The notes below the pieces were generated by a model, which did no database searches, had not been told where the DNA came from, and saw only the letters and a program-made list of their open reading frames with translations. Source: Variovorax sp. 54 (lineage in GTDB: Bacteria > Pseudomonadota > Gammaproteobacteria > Burkholderiales > Burkholderiaceae_C). From it: 64,000 bases of DNA. Location of the stretch: positions 4,977,501 to 5,041,500 of the forward strand of contig NZ_PEFF01000001.1 of NCBI RefSeq assembly GCF_002754375.1, in the 5' to 3' direction. Within the stretch, counting starts at the first letter, position 1; each line of letters starts with the position of its first letter. Shown here in pieces: positions 38,333 to 46,405 of this stretch. Both the position numbers and the translations under genes were made by a program.

Positions 38333-38359
38333 AAAAAACCGGGCATTGCCCGGTTTTTT
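38333..38359. terminator. Strong bidirectional intrinsic terminator
   Basis: AAAAAACCGGGCA, a single central T, and TGCCCGGTTTTTT form a perfect 13-base dyad with A/T runs on both sides. It lies 23 bases after the helicase stop and isolates the helicase gene from the downstream pair. Confidence 0.92.
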
Positions 38360-38409
38360 GCTTTCTGCTCGGCCCGCTCCGGATGACCCGACGTACTTGT
38401 TTTCGGGGA

Positions 38410-38437
38410 TTGTGAGACGCCGGGGGCTGCCTATCCT
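38410..38437 (+). promoter_or_regulatory. Putative sigma-70 promoter of the unknown gene pair
   Basis: TTGTGA, a 16-base spacer and TATCCT, located about 135 bases before the first gene. It is a modest match to consensus, but the only plausible promoter between the terminator at 38359 and the gene start at 38573. Confidence 0.35.
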
Positions 38438-38489
38438 TGTCCCTGATTTCCGGGGGCGTTCGTCGGCCGCGAGCCCGGATCGGTGAGAT

Positions 38490-38521
38490 GCATGCGCTTG
38501 CTTGCCAAGGCCAGCGCATGC
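38490..38521 (+). repeat. Leader stem-loop before the unknown gene pair
   Basis: GCATGCGCT and AGCGCATGC are perfect 9-base arms around a 14-base loop. They lie in the leader, between the putative promoter and the AGGAGGAGG ribosome-binding site near 38556-38564. No T-run follows. Confidence 0.5.
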
Positions 38522-38572
38522 CCGTTCGCCGCCATCGCACCGGCCGATTGCACGCAGGAGGAGGGGCATCCC

Positions 38573-39142
38573 ATGACAGGCATGAGTTCGTCGCACCACG
38601 CGATTCCCGACATCGTTTCGAGTGCGCAATTGCTACCCAGGGCCGCGGCCGTCGACAGCGGCGAGATCAAGATCACCTTCATCAACTACTCGAAGTACGA
38701 GTTCAGGCGCGACGTCACCGGCTACACCAAGGACTTCGCACTCGGGAGCATCACGTCGTCGCCGGGGACGGTGCTCAAGGCCCGTTCGGGCATGGAGTCG
38801 CTCGACATCTGCCAGATCGCGTTCTCGTGGATCGCCGAAGGCGCCAACAACGCCTACGTGACCTGGTACAGCCCCGAGATTCCGGTGCGATTCGGTGCCC
38901 GGATCGTTGCACCGGTGCAGGTCTTCGGCATGGGCCCGCGTCCGCACTGGGAAGTGTGCTGGGACAACAACCCCGGTGGCGATCCCCATTGGGCCAAGTC
39001 CGGGTCCGAGCCGTCGGACCCTCGGGTGTTCTTCGCCGACGGCCATATCGCAGGCCTGACCGCGACCGGTCGCGCGCAGTCGTGGCACACCGCGCTCGAC
39101 CTGACCATTACCCTCGGCGACTACACGCAAGGCAAGTCATGA
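38573..39142 (+). CDS. Unrecognised protein, first gene of a coupled pair
   Basis: A 189-residue protein. The ATG at 38573 follows a strong AGGAGGAGG site. An ATG at 38483 would add a Cys-rich stretch. There is no signal peptide or membrane helix. After 30 variable residues it is rich in alternating hydrophobic/polar segments (EIKITFINYSKYEF, NAYVTWYSPEIPVRFGARIV, HWEVCWDNNPGGDPHW), suggesting a compact all-beta domain with many Trp and Tyr. The layout loosely recalls small beta-sandwich cytolysins or lectins (aegerolysin, actinoporin), but I cannot confirm homology. The stop overlaps the next start as ATGA. Confidence 0.72.
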   Translation: MTGMSSSHHAIPDIVSSAQLLPRAAAVDSGEIKITFINYSKYEFRRDVTGYTKDFALGSITSSPGTVLKARSGMESLDICQIAFSWIAEGANNAYVTWYSPEIPVRFGARIVAPVQVFGMGPRPHWEVCWDNNPGGDPHWAKSGSEPSDPRVFFADGHIAGLTATGRAQSWHTALDLTITLGDYTQGKS

Positions 39143-39492
39143 ACGATCTTCTGATTGTGTACATCGGCGGCGGGCGATGGGTCGCGCGGGTGACGAACAC
39201 CGGCATCGAATATCCGTTCCGCTTCCTTGCAGAACAGCCGGACCTCAGCGAGCTCTGCGTGCAGTCGCTGGCGCTTGCCATGCAGAGTGGGCGCGAACAG
39301 GTGATCCAGAGCATTGCCGGAAACGGCATCTTCGACCTCCCCCGCGGTGTCCAGCCCGAAGCGGTGGTCAGCGATCTGTTCGATGCGACCCAGACCATGA
39401 TCGTCGGTGAGGCGGAGGTCTTCGTCGCCGAAACCGTTCTGTCCGAAGAGTTGGAAGGCGCCGGGCAGGCCCTGTTGGCGGCCATGGCCTGA
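39139..39492 (+). CDS. Unrecognised small protein, second gene of the coupled pair
   Basis: A 117-residue acidic protein without signal peptide. The N-terminal part (LLIVYIGGGRWVARVTNTGI) looks like a beta hairpin, and the rest (LCVQSLALAMQSGREQVIQS, then two Glu-rich C-terminal helices) appears mostly helical. Its start codon overlaps the previous stop by four bases, so both products are probably made together and may interact. I do not recognise the family. The rhodanese gene converges on it 43 bases beyond the stop. Confidence 0.7.
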   Translation: MNDLLIVYIGGGRWVARVTNTGIEYPFRFLAEQPDLSELCVQSLALAMQSGREQVIQSIAGNGIFDLPRGVQPEAVVSDLFDATQTMIVGEAEVFVAETVLSEELEGAGQALLAAMA

Positions 39493-39535
39493 GCCCGGAC
39501 CGCGCGCGTTGCTTGCTCGCGGCGTGGCGCTGCGC

Positions 39536-41176
39536 TCAGGCCACGCGAAAGTGATGCGTGCCGTCGCGCCCCAGCTGCGCCACCAGCCCGTACTCCCAGT
39601 CCAGGTAGCCCTGCATGGCCTCGACGGGTGCGTCGGTGCCTTCGTAGGGCCGGCGGTAGCGGTCGGTGCGGGCGGTGGCCAGGCGGGTCTCGCCGGTCTC
39701 GGCCGGCAGCCCGGCGGCGAACCAGGCAGTGTTGCCGCCCGTGAGCACCTGCACTTCCACATCGCGCTGGCCGCGTGCATCGAGCAGGGCGCGCAGGTCC
39801 GCGGCGGCGTAGCGCGCGAGCAGGCTGCTGCCGCAGGTCAGCACGTAGCGCGGCGCGGACGGGATGGCCTTGTGGTCGATCGCCTGCGCGAGCTGCGCGC
39901 GGATTGCGTACCAGGCGCCGGGAATGTGGCGCTTCACGTAGTTGGCGCTCGTGGTCACGTCGATCACAGCGGTGGTGGGTTGCTGCTTCAGCAACTCGGC
40001 CAGCGCCTCGGGCGCGATCTCGATGACCGTGACGGTGACGGGCGGGTAGGCCGACGTCGGCGTGCCGGCTTCGCTGAGCGCGGCGGTCGGCGGCACCACA
40101 TCGGGCACGTACACCTCCCAGCCCATCTGCGCGAGCCATGACGCGCTCATCGATGCGCGCACGCCGTCGTCGTCGGCCAGCACGATGCGTGCGCCGCGCA
40201 CCGGCACCTGGTGGTCGGTTTCCTGCACGAGCTGCCCGCCGGGCGCGCTCGCGAAGCCGGGCAGGTGACCGGCCGTGTATTCCTCGGGCGTGCGCACGTC
40301 GAAGCGGTACACGGTGCGGCCCGGGGCCTCGAGCGTGTCGAGTGCGTCGAGGGCGATGCGGCGCACGCCCGCGGCGTCGGCCACGCGGCGCGCGTCGGCC
40401 TGCGCCTGCGCGTGGTTCACCTCAGACACGGCGGTCGGCGCCTGCCGGCCCGCGCCGTGGTCGAGCACCTGGCCCGCGAGCTTCCAGCCGATGGTGCCGT
40501 TGCGCAGGGCTGCCACCGGGTTTGGGATGCCCGCATTCACGAGCGACTGCGTGCCGATGATGCTGCGCGTGCGGCCCGCGCAGTTCACGATCACGCGCGT
40601 GGCCGGGTCGGGCGCGAGCTCGCGCACGCGCAGCACCAGCTCCGCGCCGGGCACGCTGGTGGCTGAAGGGATGCTCATGGTCTGGTATTCGTCGAAGCGG
40701 CGCGCGTCGAGCACGACCAGGTCGGCGCGGCTGTCGATGAGCGCCTTCACCTCGGGCGCCGACAGCGACGGCGTGTGCCGCTCGTGCTCGACCAGTTCAC
40801 CGAAGGACTTGCTTGGCACGTTGACGTCGCGGAACAGCTCGCCGCCCGCCGCGCGCCAGCCTTCGAGGCCGCCGTCGAGCAGGTGCACGTTCGTGTAGCC
40901 GAGCGCGGCGAAGGTGCGTGCCGCGAGGGGCGCGAGATCGACACCGTCGTGCGCACCGTACAGCACGATGAAGGTGTCGCGCCGCGGAATGCGTCGCCAC
41001 GCTTCGATCTCGATGCGCGACAGCGGCAGGTTGGCGGCCCACAGCGGGTGCTCCTGTGCAAACGGGTCTTCCTCGCGCACATCGAGCAGCGCGGTCTCTT
41101 CGCGCGCGATCAGCCGTTCGCGCAGCGTGGCGAAGGGCAACAGGGGAAAGGAGTCAGTGGTGGCGGTCGTCGTCAT
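39536..41176 (-). CDS. Four-domain rhodanese-like sulfurtransferase
   Basis: A 546-residue protein with four rhodanese domains of about 120-130 residues. Domain 1 has Gly in place of the active Cys (IVLYGAHDG). Domain 2 has an intact loop (VNCAGRTRS, Cys near 196). Domain 3 has Asp in the loop (LADDDGVRAS). Domain 4 again has Cys (LTCGSSLLARY, near 446). So active and inactive domains alternate. It is the last gene of a four-gene operon and its ATG overlaps the dioxygenase stop. It should transfer sulfane sulfur, for example from persulfides formed during thiol breakdown, to an acceptor such as cyanide, thiols or sulfite. Confidence 0.9.
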   Translation of the reverse strand: MTTTATTDSFPLLPFATLRERLIAREETALLDVREEDPFAQEHPLWAANLPLSRIEIEAWRRIPRRDTFIVLYGAHDGVDLAPLAARTFAALGYTNVHLLDGGLEGWRAAGGELFRDVNVPSKSFGELVEHERHTPSLSAPEVKALIDSRADLVVLDARRFDEYQTMSIPSATSVPGAELVLRVRELAPDPATRVIVNCAGRTRSIIGTQSLVNAGIPNPVAALRNGTIGWKLAGQVLDHGAGRQAPTAVSEVNHAQAQADARRVADAAGVRRIALDALDTLEAPGRTVYRFDVRTPEEYTAGHLPGFASAPGGQLVQETDHQVPVRGARIVLADDDGVRASMSASWLAQMGWEVYVPDVVPPTAALSEAGTPTSAYPPVTVTVIEIAPEALAELLKQQPTTAVIDVTTSANYVKRHIPGAWYAIRAQLAQAIDHKAIPSAPRYVLTCGSSLLARYAAADLRALLDARGQRDVEVQVLTGGNTAWFAAGLPAETGETRLATARTDRYRRPYEGTDAPVEAMQGYLDWEYGLVAQLGRDGTHHFRVA

Positions 41177-41772
41177 GCGGCAGTGTTTCGGAGTTCGGCG
41201 GAGCGGTCCCACAGGTTGGGCAACAGCGTGTTGGAGTAGCCGGAGACGAAGGGCTTGCGCCCGCCTTCGGCCGGATAGGTGTGGCGACGCACGGCGCCGA
41301 TGTTGGCGCCGTACACATGGATGCTGATCGACACCCGGTCGGCGTGCGCGTTGTGCACGCGGTGCAGGTCACCCACGGTGGGCGACACGGCTTCGACATG
41401 GCCCGCATCGAGCCGCACCGGCGCGCCTTGCGGCCGGGCGGTGCCCCCGGCGTCGAGCGCGTAGGGCTGGCTGTATTCGGCGCCGCGCAGCATGCCGATG
41501 AGGCCCCACACCGTGTGGTCGTGGATCGGCGTGGCCTGGCCCGGTCCCCAGACGAAGCTCACGACCGAGAAGCGCTCGGTGCTGTCGGCGTGCAGCAGAA
41601 ACTGCTGGTAGTAGGTCGGGTCGGCCACGGCGAAGGCGTCGGGCAGCCAGTCGTCGCGCGCCACCAGCGTGCGCAGCAGCGCGCCGCCTTCGGACAGGAT
41701 GCGCGGCTCGTCGGGTTGGCTGTCGAGCAACCGGCCGAAGGCGCCGACGAAATCGCGCAGCGGAGCAATCAT
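41173..41772 (-). CDS. Cysteine-dioxygenase-family cupin
   Basis: A 199-residue non-haem Fe(II) thiol dioxygenase homologue. Iron ligands His84 and His86 are in ATPIHDHTVWG, and the third His is in the GDLHRVHN segment (138 or 141). The family oxidises cysteine or 3-mercaptopropionate to the sulfinate with O2. It overlaps both neighbours by four bases (ATGA at each junction). Its position between an SsuA-like receptor and a rhodanese indicates use on an imported or derived organic thiol. The ligand could be cysteine, 3-mercaptopropionate or another thiol. I cannot tell from residues alone. Confidence 0.88.
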   Translation of the reverse strand: MIAPLRDFVGAFGRLLDSQPDEPRILSEGGALLRTLVARDDWLPDAFAVADPTYYQQFLLHADSTERFSVVSFVWGPGQATPIHDHTVWGLIGMLRGAEYSQPYALDAGGTARPQGAPVRLDAGHVEAVSPTVGDLHRVHNAHADRVSISIHVYGANIGAVRRHTYPAEGGRKPFVSGYSNTLLPNLWDRSAELRNTAA

Positions 41773-42740
41773 GCGGGGCGTTTCCAGAGTTGGGTGTCGG
41801 TAATGGCGCGCACGTCCACGCGCACCGGAAGGATACCGTCGCGCGCCGAGCGGTCGGCCACGGTCTGCAGCGCGGTGATGTCCGCTTCGCTCACCGGACG
41901 CCCCGCCACCGAGGCGCGCGCCGTGATGAGGCGTGCCGACGCGATCGGCAGCCGCGTGAGCTGGCTGTAGGCCTGCGCGTAGGCCTCGGGGTTGGCCAGC
42001 GCCCAATCGCCCGCACGCGCGAGCCGGTCGAGAAACTGCACGATGGCCTCGCGCTTGACCGCGTCGGCCAGCGAATGCTCGCTCGCGGTGATGAAGCCCA
42101 GCGCCGTGTTGATGCCGCGCCCGTCGCGCAGGATGCGCCCGCCCTGCTGCAGCGCGATCGCGTAGTAGGGGTCGAAGATGGCCCAGGCGTCGATCTGCTT
42201 CGAGGCGAACGCGGCGGCCGCGTCGGTGGGCAGCACGAACTTCACCGTGACCTCGTCGCGCCGCACGCCGGCCTCTTCGAGCGCGCCGTAGAGCTGGTAC
42301 TGCGAGATGCTGCCGCGCGCCGACGAGACGATCACCGTCTTGCCGCGCAGGTCGGCCACGCTGCGCAGCGGCGAGTCGGGCTGCACCACGAGGCCCAGCG
42401 ACTCGGCCTTGCCGACGCGCGTGGCGACGATCTTCAACGGTGTCTTGCCGACGGCCGCTGCGAGCACGGGCAGGTCGCCGGCCATCGCGGTGTCGACGGC
42501 GGCACTGCGCTGCGCCTCGAACAGCGGCGCGGCACCCTGGAAGTTGGCCCAGCGGTAGGCAAAGGGCGCGTCGTCGAGGGCCTTGGAGGCCTCGAACAGC
42601 GAACGCAGGCCGCCGGCCTGGTCGCCGAGCACCAGCGTGGCCTTGGGTTGCGCCATCGCGCGCAGCGGGCCGGCCACGGCCAGCGACAACGCGGCGCCTT
42701 GCGCGAGCCAGGCGCGGCGGGAGAGTTGCAGCGCGCTCAT
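41769..42740 (-). CDS. SsuA-type periplasmic substrate-binding protein (left operon)
   Basis: A 323-residue receptor of the aliphatic sulfonate/nitrate/taurine NMT1 family. A Tat-like N-terminus (SRRAWLAQGA) leads into a signal peptide ending near AMAQP. Conserved points are LRGKTVIVSSARGSISQYQL and QIDAWAIFDPYYAIAL. It overlaps the genes on both sides by four bases. No permease is in this operon, so it probably docks on the SsuCB-type pair in the divergent operon. The ligand is presumably an organosulfur compound. Confidence 0.9.
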   Translation of the reverse strand: MSALQLSRRAWLAQGAALSLAVAGPLRAMAQPKATLVLGDQAGGLRSLFEASKALDDAPFAYRWANFQGAAPLFEAQRSAAVDTAMAGDLPVLAAAVGKTPLKIVATRVGKAESLGLVVQPDSPLRSVADLRGKTVIVSSARGSISQYQLYGALEEAGVRRDEVTVKFVLPTDAAAAFASKQIDAWAIFDPYYAIALQQGGRILRDGRGINTALGFITASEHSLADAVKREAIVQFLDRLARAGDWALANPEAYAQAYSQLTRLPIASARLITARASVAGRPVSEADITALQTVADRSARDGILPVRVDVRAITDTQLWKRPA

Positions 42741-43969
42741 GCGGCACCTCCCGATGCCTGCAACGCACGCTGACCCGCCGCGACCAGAATCGCGTCGTTC
42801 TGCGGGGTGTGAATGCGGCTGCACAGCACGTCGCGATAGTAGCGTTCGAGCGGGTTCTGGCGTGTGAGGCCATGGTTGCCGCTCAGCTGCAGCGCCAGCT
42901 CGACCACGCGGATGGCGTGCGTGGTCACGGTGTGCTTGAGCAGGCCGCTGTCGGCGGCGGGCGGCGTGTGGCCGCTGTCGACCGCGGCGGCTGCGTCGTC
43001 GAGCAGCACGCGGTTGGTGCGCAGCAGCGCCTCGATCTCGCCCACCTGCTCCTGCACACGCGGCAGGCTGGCCAGCGGCGCGCCGAGGCTGCCGGGCGCA
43101 CGCCGGTTCAAGAAGTCGACCAGCCAGTCGCGCGCGGCGCGTGCCACGGCGTCGTAGAGGCTGCCCAGCAGCACGACCATCCAGGCCTGCTGCGCCGCAT
43201 GGGCGTCGATGTCGGTCTGGCTGCCGGCGCCGGGTGCCCAGTCGGCGGGCGCGCGCAGGTCGACGGCGTGGTCGGCGGCAATGGCGACGTCTTCGAACAC
43301 CACCTCGTGGCTGCCCGAGGCGCGCAGGCCCAGGTGGTCCCAGCTCGCGATCACGCGGATGCCGAGCGCATGGCGCGGCACCAGGAACACGCCGGTGCGC
43401 GGCGCGGCCTCGTCGGTGCGGGCCCAGACCGCGAGCCACGACAGGCCCTCGATGCCCGTCGTGTAGAGCTTGTGGCCGTCGATGCGCCAGCCCTCGGGCG
43501 TGCGCCGCGCCACGGTGCCGGGCAGGCCGCCGCGCGCCGGTGAGCCCAGCGCGGGCTCTACGCGCAGTGCGTTGATGAGCGCGCCGTGCGTCACCGCATC
43601 GCGTGCCACGCGCTCGCGCAGGTGCGCGGGCCAGCGGCTCTCGCGGCGTGCGAGCGCTTGGTGCTGCAGGTAGGTCATGGTGAGGATCAGCGCGGTGGCG
43701 GGCTCGCCGCGCGCCACCGCCGCGATCACGCGACGCGCCGTGGCCAGTGTGGCTGCGCCGCCGCCGTACGCGGCAGGTGCGACGAGGCCGAGGAGCCCGT
43801 GCGCCTGCAACGCCTCGAAGTTCTGCCGCGGAAAGGCGCCGCTGCGGTCGTGGTCGGCCGCCGTGGACGCGAACTGCGCCGACAAGCGGGCCAGCACGGC
43901 GGGATCGACGGAGGGCGGGGTGTCTGTTTCGGGAACGGCCGGCGCGCGGCGCAAGGGGAGTGCACTCAT
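42737..43969 (-). CDS. Acyl-CoA-dehydrogenase-fold flavoprotein (SfnB/DszC-like)
   Basis: A 410-residue flavoprotein with the three acyl-CoA dehydrogenase domains: N-terminal helical (to about 120), middle sheet (DGHKLYTTGIEGLSWLAVWA, near 170) and C-terminal helical (LALQLSGNHGLTRQNPLERY). The usual catalytic Glu position is not obvious. It heads the left operon. Relatives near sulfonate genes include SfnB and DszC-like FMNH2-dependent monooxygenases. Another acyl-CoA-dehydrogenase relative known from Variovorax and Advenella desulfinates 3-sulfinopropionyl-CoA. With a thiol dioxygenase two genes downstream, either chemistry is possible. Confidence 0.87.
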   Translation of the reverse strand: MSALPLRRAPAVPETDTPPSVDPAVLARLSAQFASTAADHDRSGAFPRQNFEALQAHGLLGLVAPAAYGGGAATLATARRVIAAVARGEPATALILTMTYLQHQALARRESRWPAHLRERVARDAVTHGALINALRVEPALGSPARGGLPGTVARRTPEGWRIDGHKLYTTGIEGLSWLAVWARTDEAAPRTGVFLVPRHALGIRVIASWDHLGLRASGSHEVVFEDVAIAADHAVDLRAPADWAPGAGSQTDIDAHAAQQAWMVVLLGSLYDAVARAARDWLVDFLNRRAPGSLGAPLASLPRVQEQVGEIEALLRTNRVLLDDAAAAVDSGHTPPAADSGLLKHTVTTHAIRVVELALQLSGNHGLTRQNPLERYYRDVLCSRIHTPQNDAILVAAGQRALQASGGAA

Positions 43970-44116
43970 GGTGCCCGCACGGTAAAGGCCCGCTGCCAGC
44001 GCGCGAAGGATGCATCGCGCATATCCAAATTCGTTTTTCTGCGTTCGTTTTCAGGGCCCGTCTCGGTACGGTCTCGCTTCTCCTCGAGCGTGAGTGAAGA
44101 AGAAAGAACACAAGGC
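43970..44116. promoter_or_regulatory. Divergent control region of the organosulfur locus
   Basis: A 147-base gap between the two divergent operons. The segment around 44020-44050 (ATATCC followed by AAATTCGTTTTTCTG) is AT-rich against the GC-rich background and is the likely promoter zone. Sulfate-starvation regulators of the CysB/Cbl/SsuR type are expected to bind such regions, but I see no decisive box. An AAGG sequence precedes the ATG at 44117. Confidence 0.45.
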
Positions 44117-45115
44117 ATGACACCCGATTTCCCGCTGGACCGCCGCCGCCTGCTGCAGGCCGCCGCCGCATGGGGCGTGGCTGCTTCGGGCGTGGCGCAG
44201 GCCGCCACGCCGTCGCGTGACCTCTCCGGCGTGACGCTGCGCGTGGGCACCTACAAGGGCCTGTGGCGCCCGCTGCTCACGGCCTCGGGCCAGGCCGACA
44301 CGCCCTACAAGATCGACTGGCGCGAGCTCAACAACGGCGTGCTGCACATCGAGGCCATCAACGGCGATGCGCTCGACCTGGGCTCGGGCAGCGAGATCCC
44401 GCCGGTGTTCGCGGCGCGGCAGAAGTCGAGCGTGCGGCTCGTGGCCGTGACGCACGAAGACCTCAACAACCAGGCCACGCTGGCGCGCAAGGACTCGGCC
44501 ATCCGCAGCATCGCCGACCTCAAGGGGAAGCGCGTGGGCTACGTGCGCGCCACCACCTCGCACTACTACCTGGCCAAGCAACTGGCCGAGGCGGGGCTGT
44601 CGTTCGCCGACATCCAGCCCGTGAGCCTCACGCCGGCCGACGGCCTCTCGGCCTTTGCGCGCGGCGACCTCGATGCCTGGGCCATCTACGGCTACAACGG
44701 CCAGCTCGCGCGCACCCAGTACGGCGCGCGCACGCTCAAGACCGGCGTGGGTTATCTGTCGGGCAACTTCCCCATCTATGCCAACCCGCGCGCGCTCGAC
44801 GACACGCTGCGCCGCGCGGCGCTGGGCGACCTGCTGCAGCGCCTGCAACGCGCGTTCGCCTGGATCAACGGCAACTTCCTGGCCTACGCCCGCGCGCAGT
44901 CGGCCGAGACGCGCGTGCCCGTGGGGGACATCGTCGAGCTGTTCAACGGCCGCAGCGGCGACTACAGCCTCGGCCCCGTCACCGACGCCGTGGTGCGCAG
45001 CCACCAGGACGTGGCCGACACCTTCCAGAAGATCGGCGTGCTCGACGGCCCCGCCGACGTGAAGCCGCTGTGGGACCGCCGCTTCGAAAACCTGCTGCGG
45101 CTGCCCGCCGCCTGA
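44117..45115 (+). CDS. SsuA-type substrate-binding protein (first gene of right operon)
   Basis: A 332-residue exported receptor. The N-terminus DRRRLLQAAAAWGVAASGVA has a twin-arginine look and ends near AQAAT. The body has TLRVGTYKGLWRPLLTASG, LKGKRVGYVRATTSHYYLA and DLDAWAIYGYNGQLAR, typical of aliphatic sulfonate receptors. It starts the right operon and is followed after 33 bases by the SsuD-like monooxygenase, suggesting that it binds that enzyme's substrate. It is clearly a different sequence from the other three receptors of the locus. Confidence 0.9.
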   Translation: MTPDFPLDRRRLLQAAAAWGVAASGVAQAATPSRDLSGVTLRVGTYKGLWRPLLTASGQADTPYKIDWRELNNGVLHIEAINGDALDLGSGSEIPPVFAARQKSSVRLVAVTHEDLNNQATLARKDSAIRSIADLKGKRVGYVRATTSHYYLAKQLAEAGLSFADIQPVSLTPADGLSAFARGDLDAWAIYGYNGQLARTQYGARTLKTGVGYLSGNFPIYANPRALDDTLRRAALGDLLQRLQRAFAWINGNFLAYARAQSAETRVPVGDIVELFNGRSGDYSLGPVTDAVVRSHQDVADTFQKIGVLDGPADVKPLWDRRFENLLRLPAA

Positions 45116-45148
45116 CCCCTTCATTCCATCCGCATCCACGAGGACACC

Positions 45149-46258
45149 ATGAGCCAGAACGACGTTGAATTCATCGGCATGATCCAGGGCCAGAAGGTCT
45201 CGGAGATCCACGCCGCCAAGGGCCCGGCCCTCGACCGCGACTACGTGCGCGCCTTCGCGCAGGCGCACGAAAACGCCGGCTTCAACCGCGTGCTGGTGCC
45301 GCACCATTCCACCAGCCCCGACGCCACGCTCACCGTGGCCTACGCGGCCTCGGTGACCGAGCGCATCCACTTCATGCTCGCGCACCGCCCCGGCTTCGTG
45401 GCGCCGACGCTCGCGGCGCGGCAGTTCGCCTCGCTCGACCAGTTCAGCGGCGGCCGGCTCGGCGTGCACTACATCTCGGGCGGCTCCGACGAAGAGCAGC
45501 AGCGCGACGGCGACTGGCTCGACCACGACCAGCGCTACGCCCGCACCGACGAATACCTCGAGGTGCTGCACAAGGTGTGGACGGCCGAGAAGCCCTTCGA
45601 CCATGAAGGCGCGCACTACCGTTTCCAGAACGCGTTCTCTGAAGTGAAACCGCTGCAGACGCGCCACGGCAAGCCGCACGTGCCCGTGTACTTCGGCGGT
45701 GCGTCGGAGGCCGCGATTCCGGTCGCGGGCAAGTACGCCGACGTGTACGCGCTGTGGGGCGAGTCGCTCGACCAGGCGCGCGAACTCACGACGCGCGTGC
45801 GCGCCGAGGCGGCCAGGCATGGGCGCAGCGTGCGCTTCTCGGTGTCGTTCCGCCCGATCCTCGCGGCGACCGAAGACGCCGCATGGGCGCGTGCCGAGAA
45901 CATCCTGGCGGAGACGAAGCGCCTGCGCGTGGTGCAGGGCTACAACCGCGGCGGGCCGCAGCAAAGCGAGGGCGCCAAGCGCCTGCTGGCCGCGGCCGAG
46001 AAGGGCTCGCGGCTCGACAAACGGCTGTGGACGGCGGTCGCGCAAGAGATCGGCGGGCGCTCGAACAGCACCGCGTTGGTCGGCACGCCGGAGCAGGTCG
46101 CCGATGCGCTGCTCGACTACTACGACCTCGGCGTGACGACCTTCCTGATCCGCGGCTTCGATCCGCTGGAAGACGCGGCGGACTATGGGCGCGAGTTGAT
46201 TCCGCGCACGCGTGAACTGGTTGCGCAGCGCGCCGCCTCCATTCGCAAGGCGGCCTGA
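45149..46258 (+). CDS. LLM-class flavin-dependent monooxygenase (SsuD-like alkanesulfonate monooxygenase)
   Basis: A 369-residue TIM-barrel bacterial-luciferase-family enzyme. GRLGVHYISGGSDEEQQRDG near residue 108, the Tyr/Arg-rich YLEVLHKVWTAEKPFDHEGA segment, and VPVYFGGASEAAIPVAGKYA near 178 are typical of SsuD. It should use FMNH2 and O2 to cleave the C-S bond of sulfonates, giving an aldehyde and sulfite. No flavin reductase (SsuE) gene is in the window. A GC-rich inverted-repeat element lies directly after the stop, before the aldolase gene. Confidence 0.92.
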   Translation: MSQNDVEFIGMIQGQKVSEIHAAKGPALDRDYVRAFAQAHENAGFNRVLVPHHSTSPDATLTVAYAASVTERIHFMLAHRPGFVAPTLAARQFASLDQFSGGRLGVHYISGGSDEEQQRDGDWLDHDQRYARTDEYLEVLHKVWTAEKPFDHEGAHYRFQNAFSEVKPLQTRHGKPHVPVYFGGASEAAIPVAGKYADVYALWGESLDQARELTTRVRAEAARHGRSVRFSVSFRPILAATEDAAWARAENILAETKRLRVVQGYNRGGPQQSEGAKRLLAAAEKGSRLDKRLWTAVAQEIGGRSNSTALVGTPEQVADALLDYYDLGVTTFLIRGFDPLEDAADYGRELIPRTRELVAQRAASIRKAA

Positions 46259-46269
46259 CCTCTGCCTTT

Positions 46270-46380
46270 CTCCCTCCCCTTCCGGGGGAGGGCGGGGGTG
46301 GGGGCAAGCGGCCTCGAACACCGTCATGGCTTTGACGCCGTCGTGCCCCCATCCCAACCTTCCCCCAGAGGGGGAAGGAG
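46270..46380. repeat. 111-base GC-rich inverted-repeat element (MITE/REP-like)
   Basis: Two 37-base arms (46270-46306 and 46344-46380) are inverted copies with 30 of 37 positions matching. Each arm itself folds (CCCTCCCCTTCC/GGGGGAGGG and CTTCCCCC/GGGGGAAG). The 37-base centre has no gene. It lies inside the right organosulfur operon, 11 bases after the monooxygenase stop and 25 bases before the aldolase start. Confidence 0.82.
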
Positions 46381-46405
46381 CAAAACCGAATACGAGGAAT
46401 CTTCC

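Noticed and set aside
46270..46380. The repeat element considered as a CRISPR or tandem array
   Set aside because: There are only two arms, inverted rather than direct, with no spacers.
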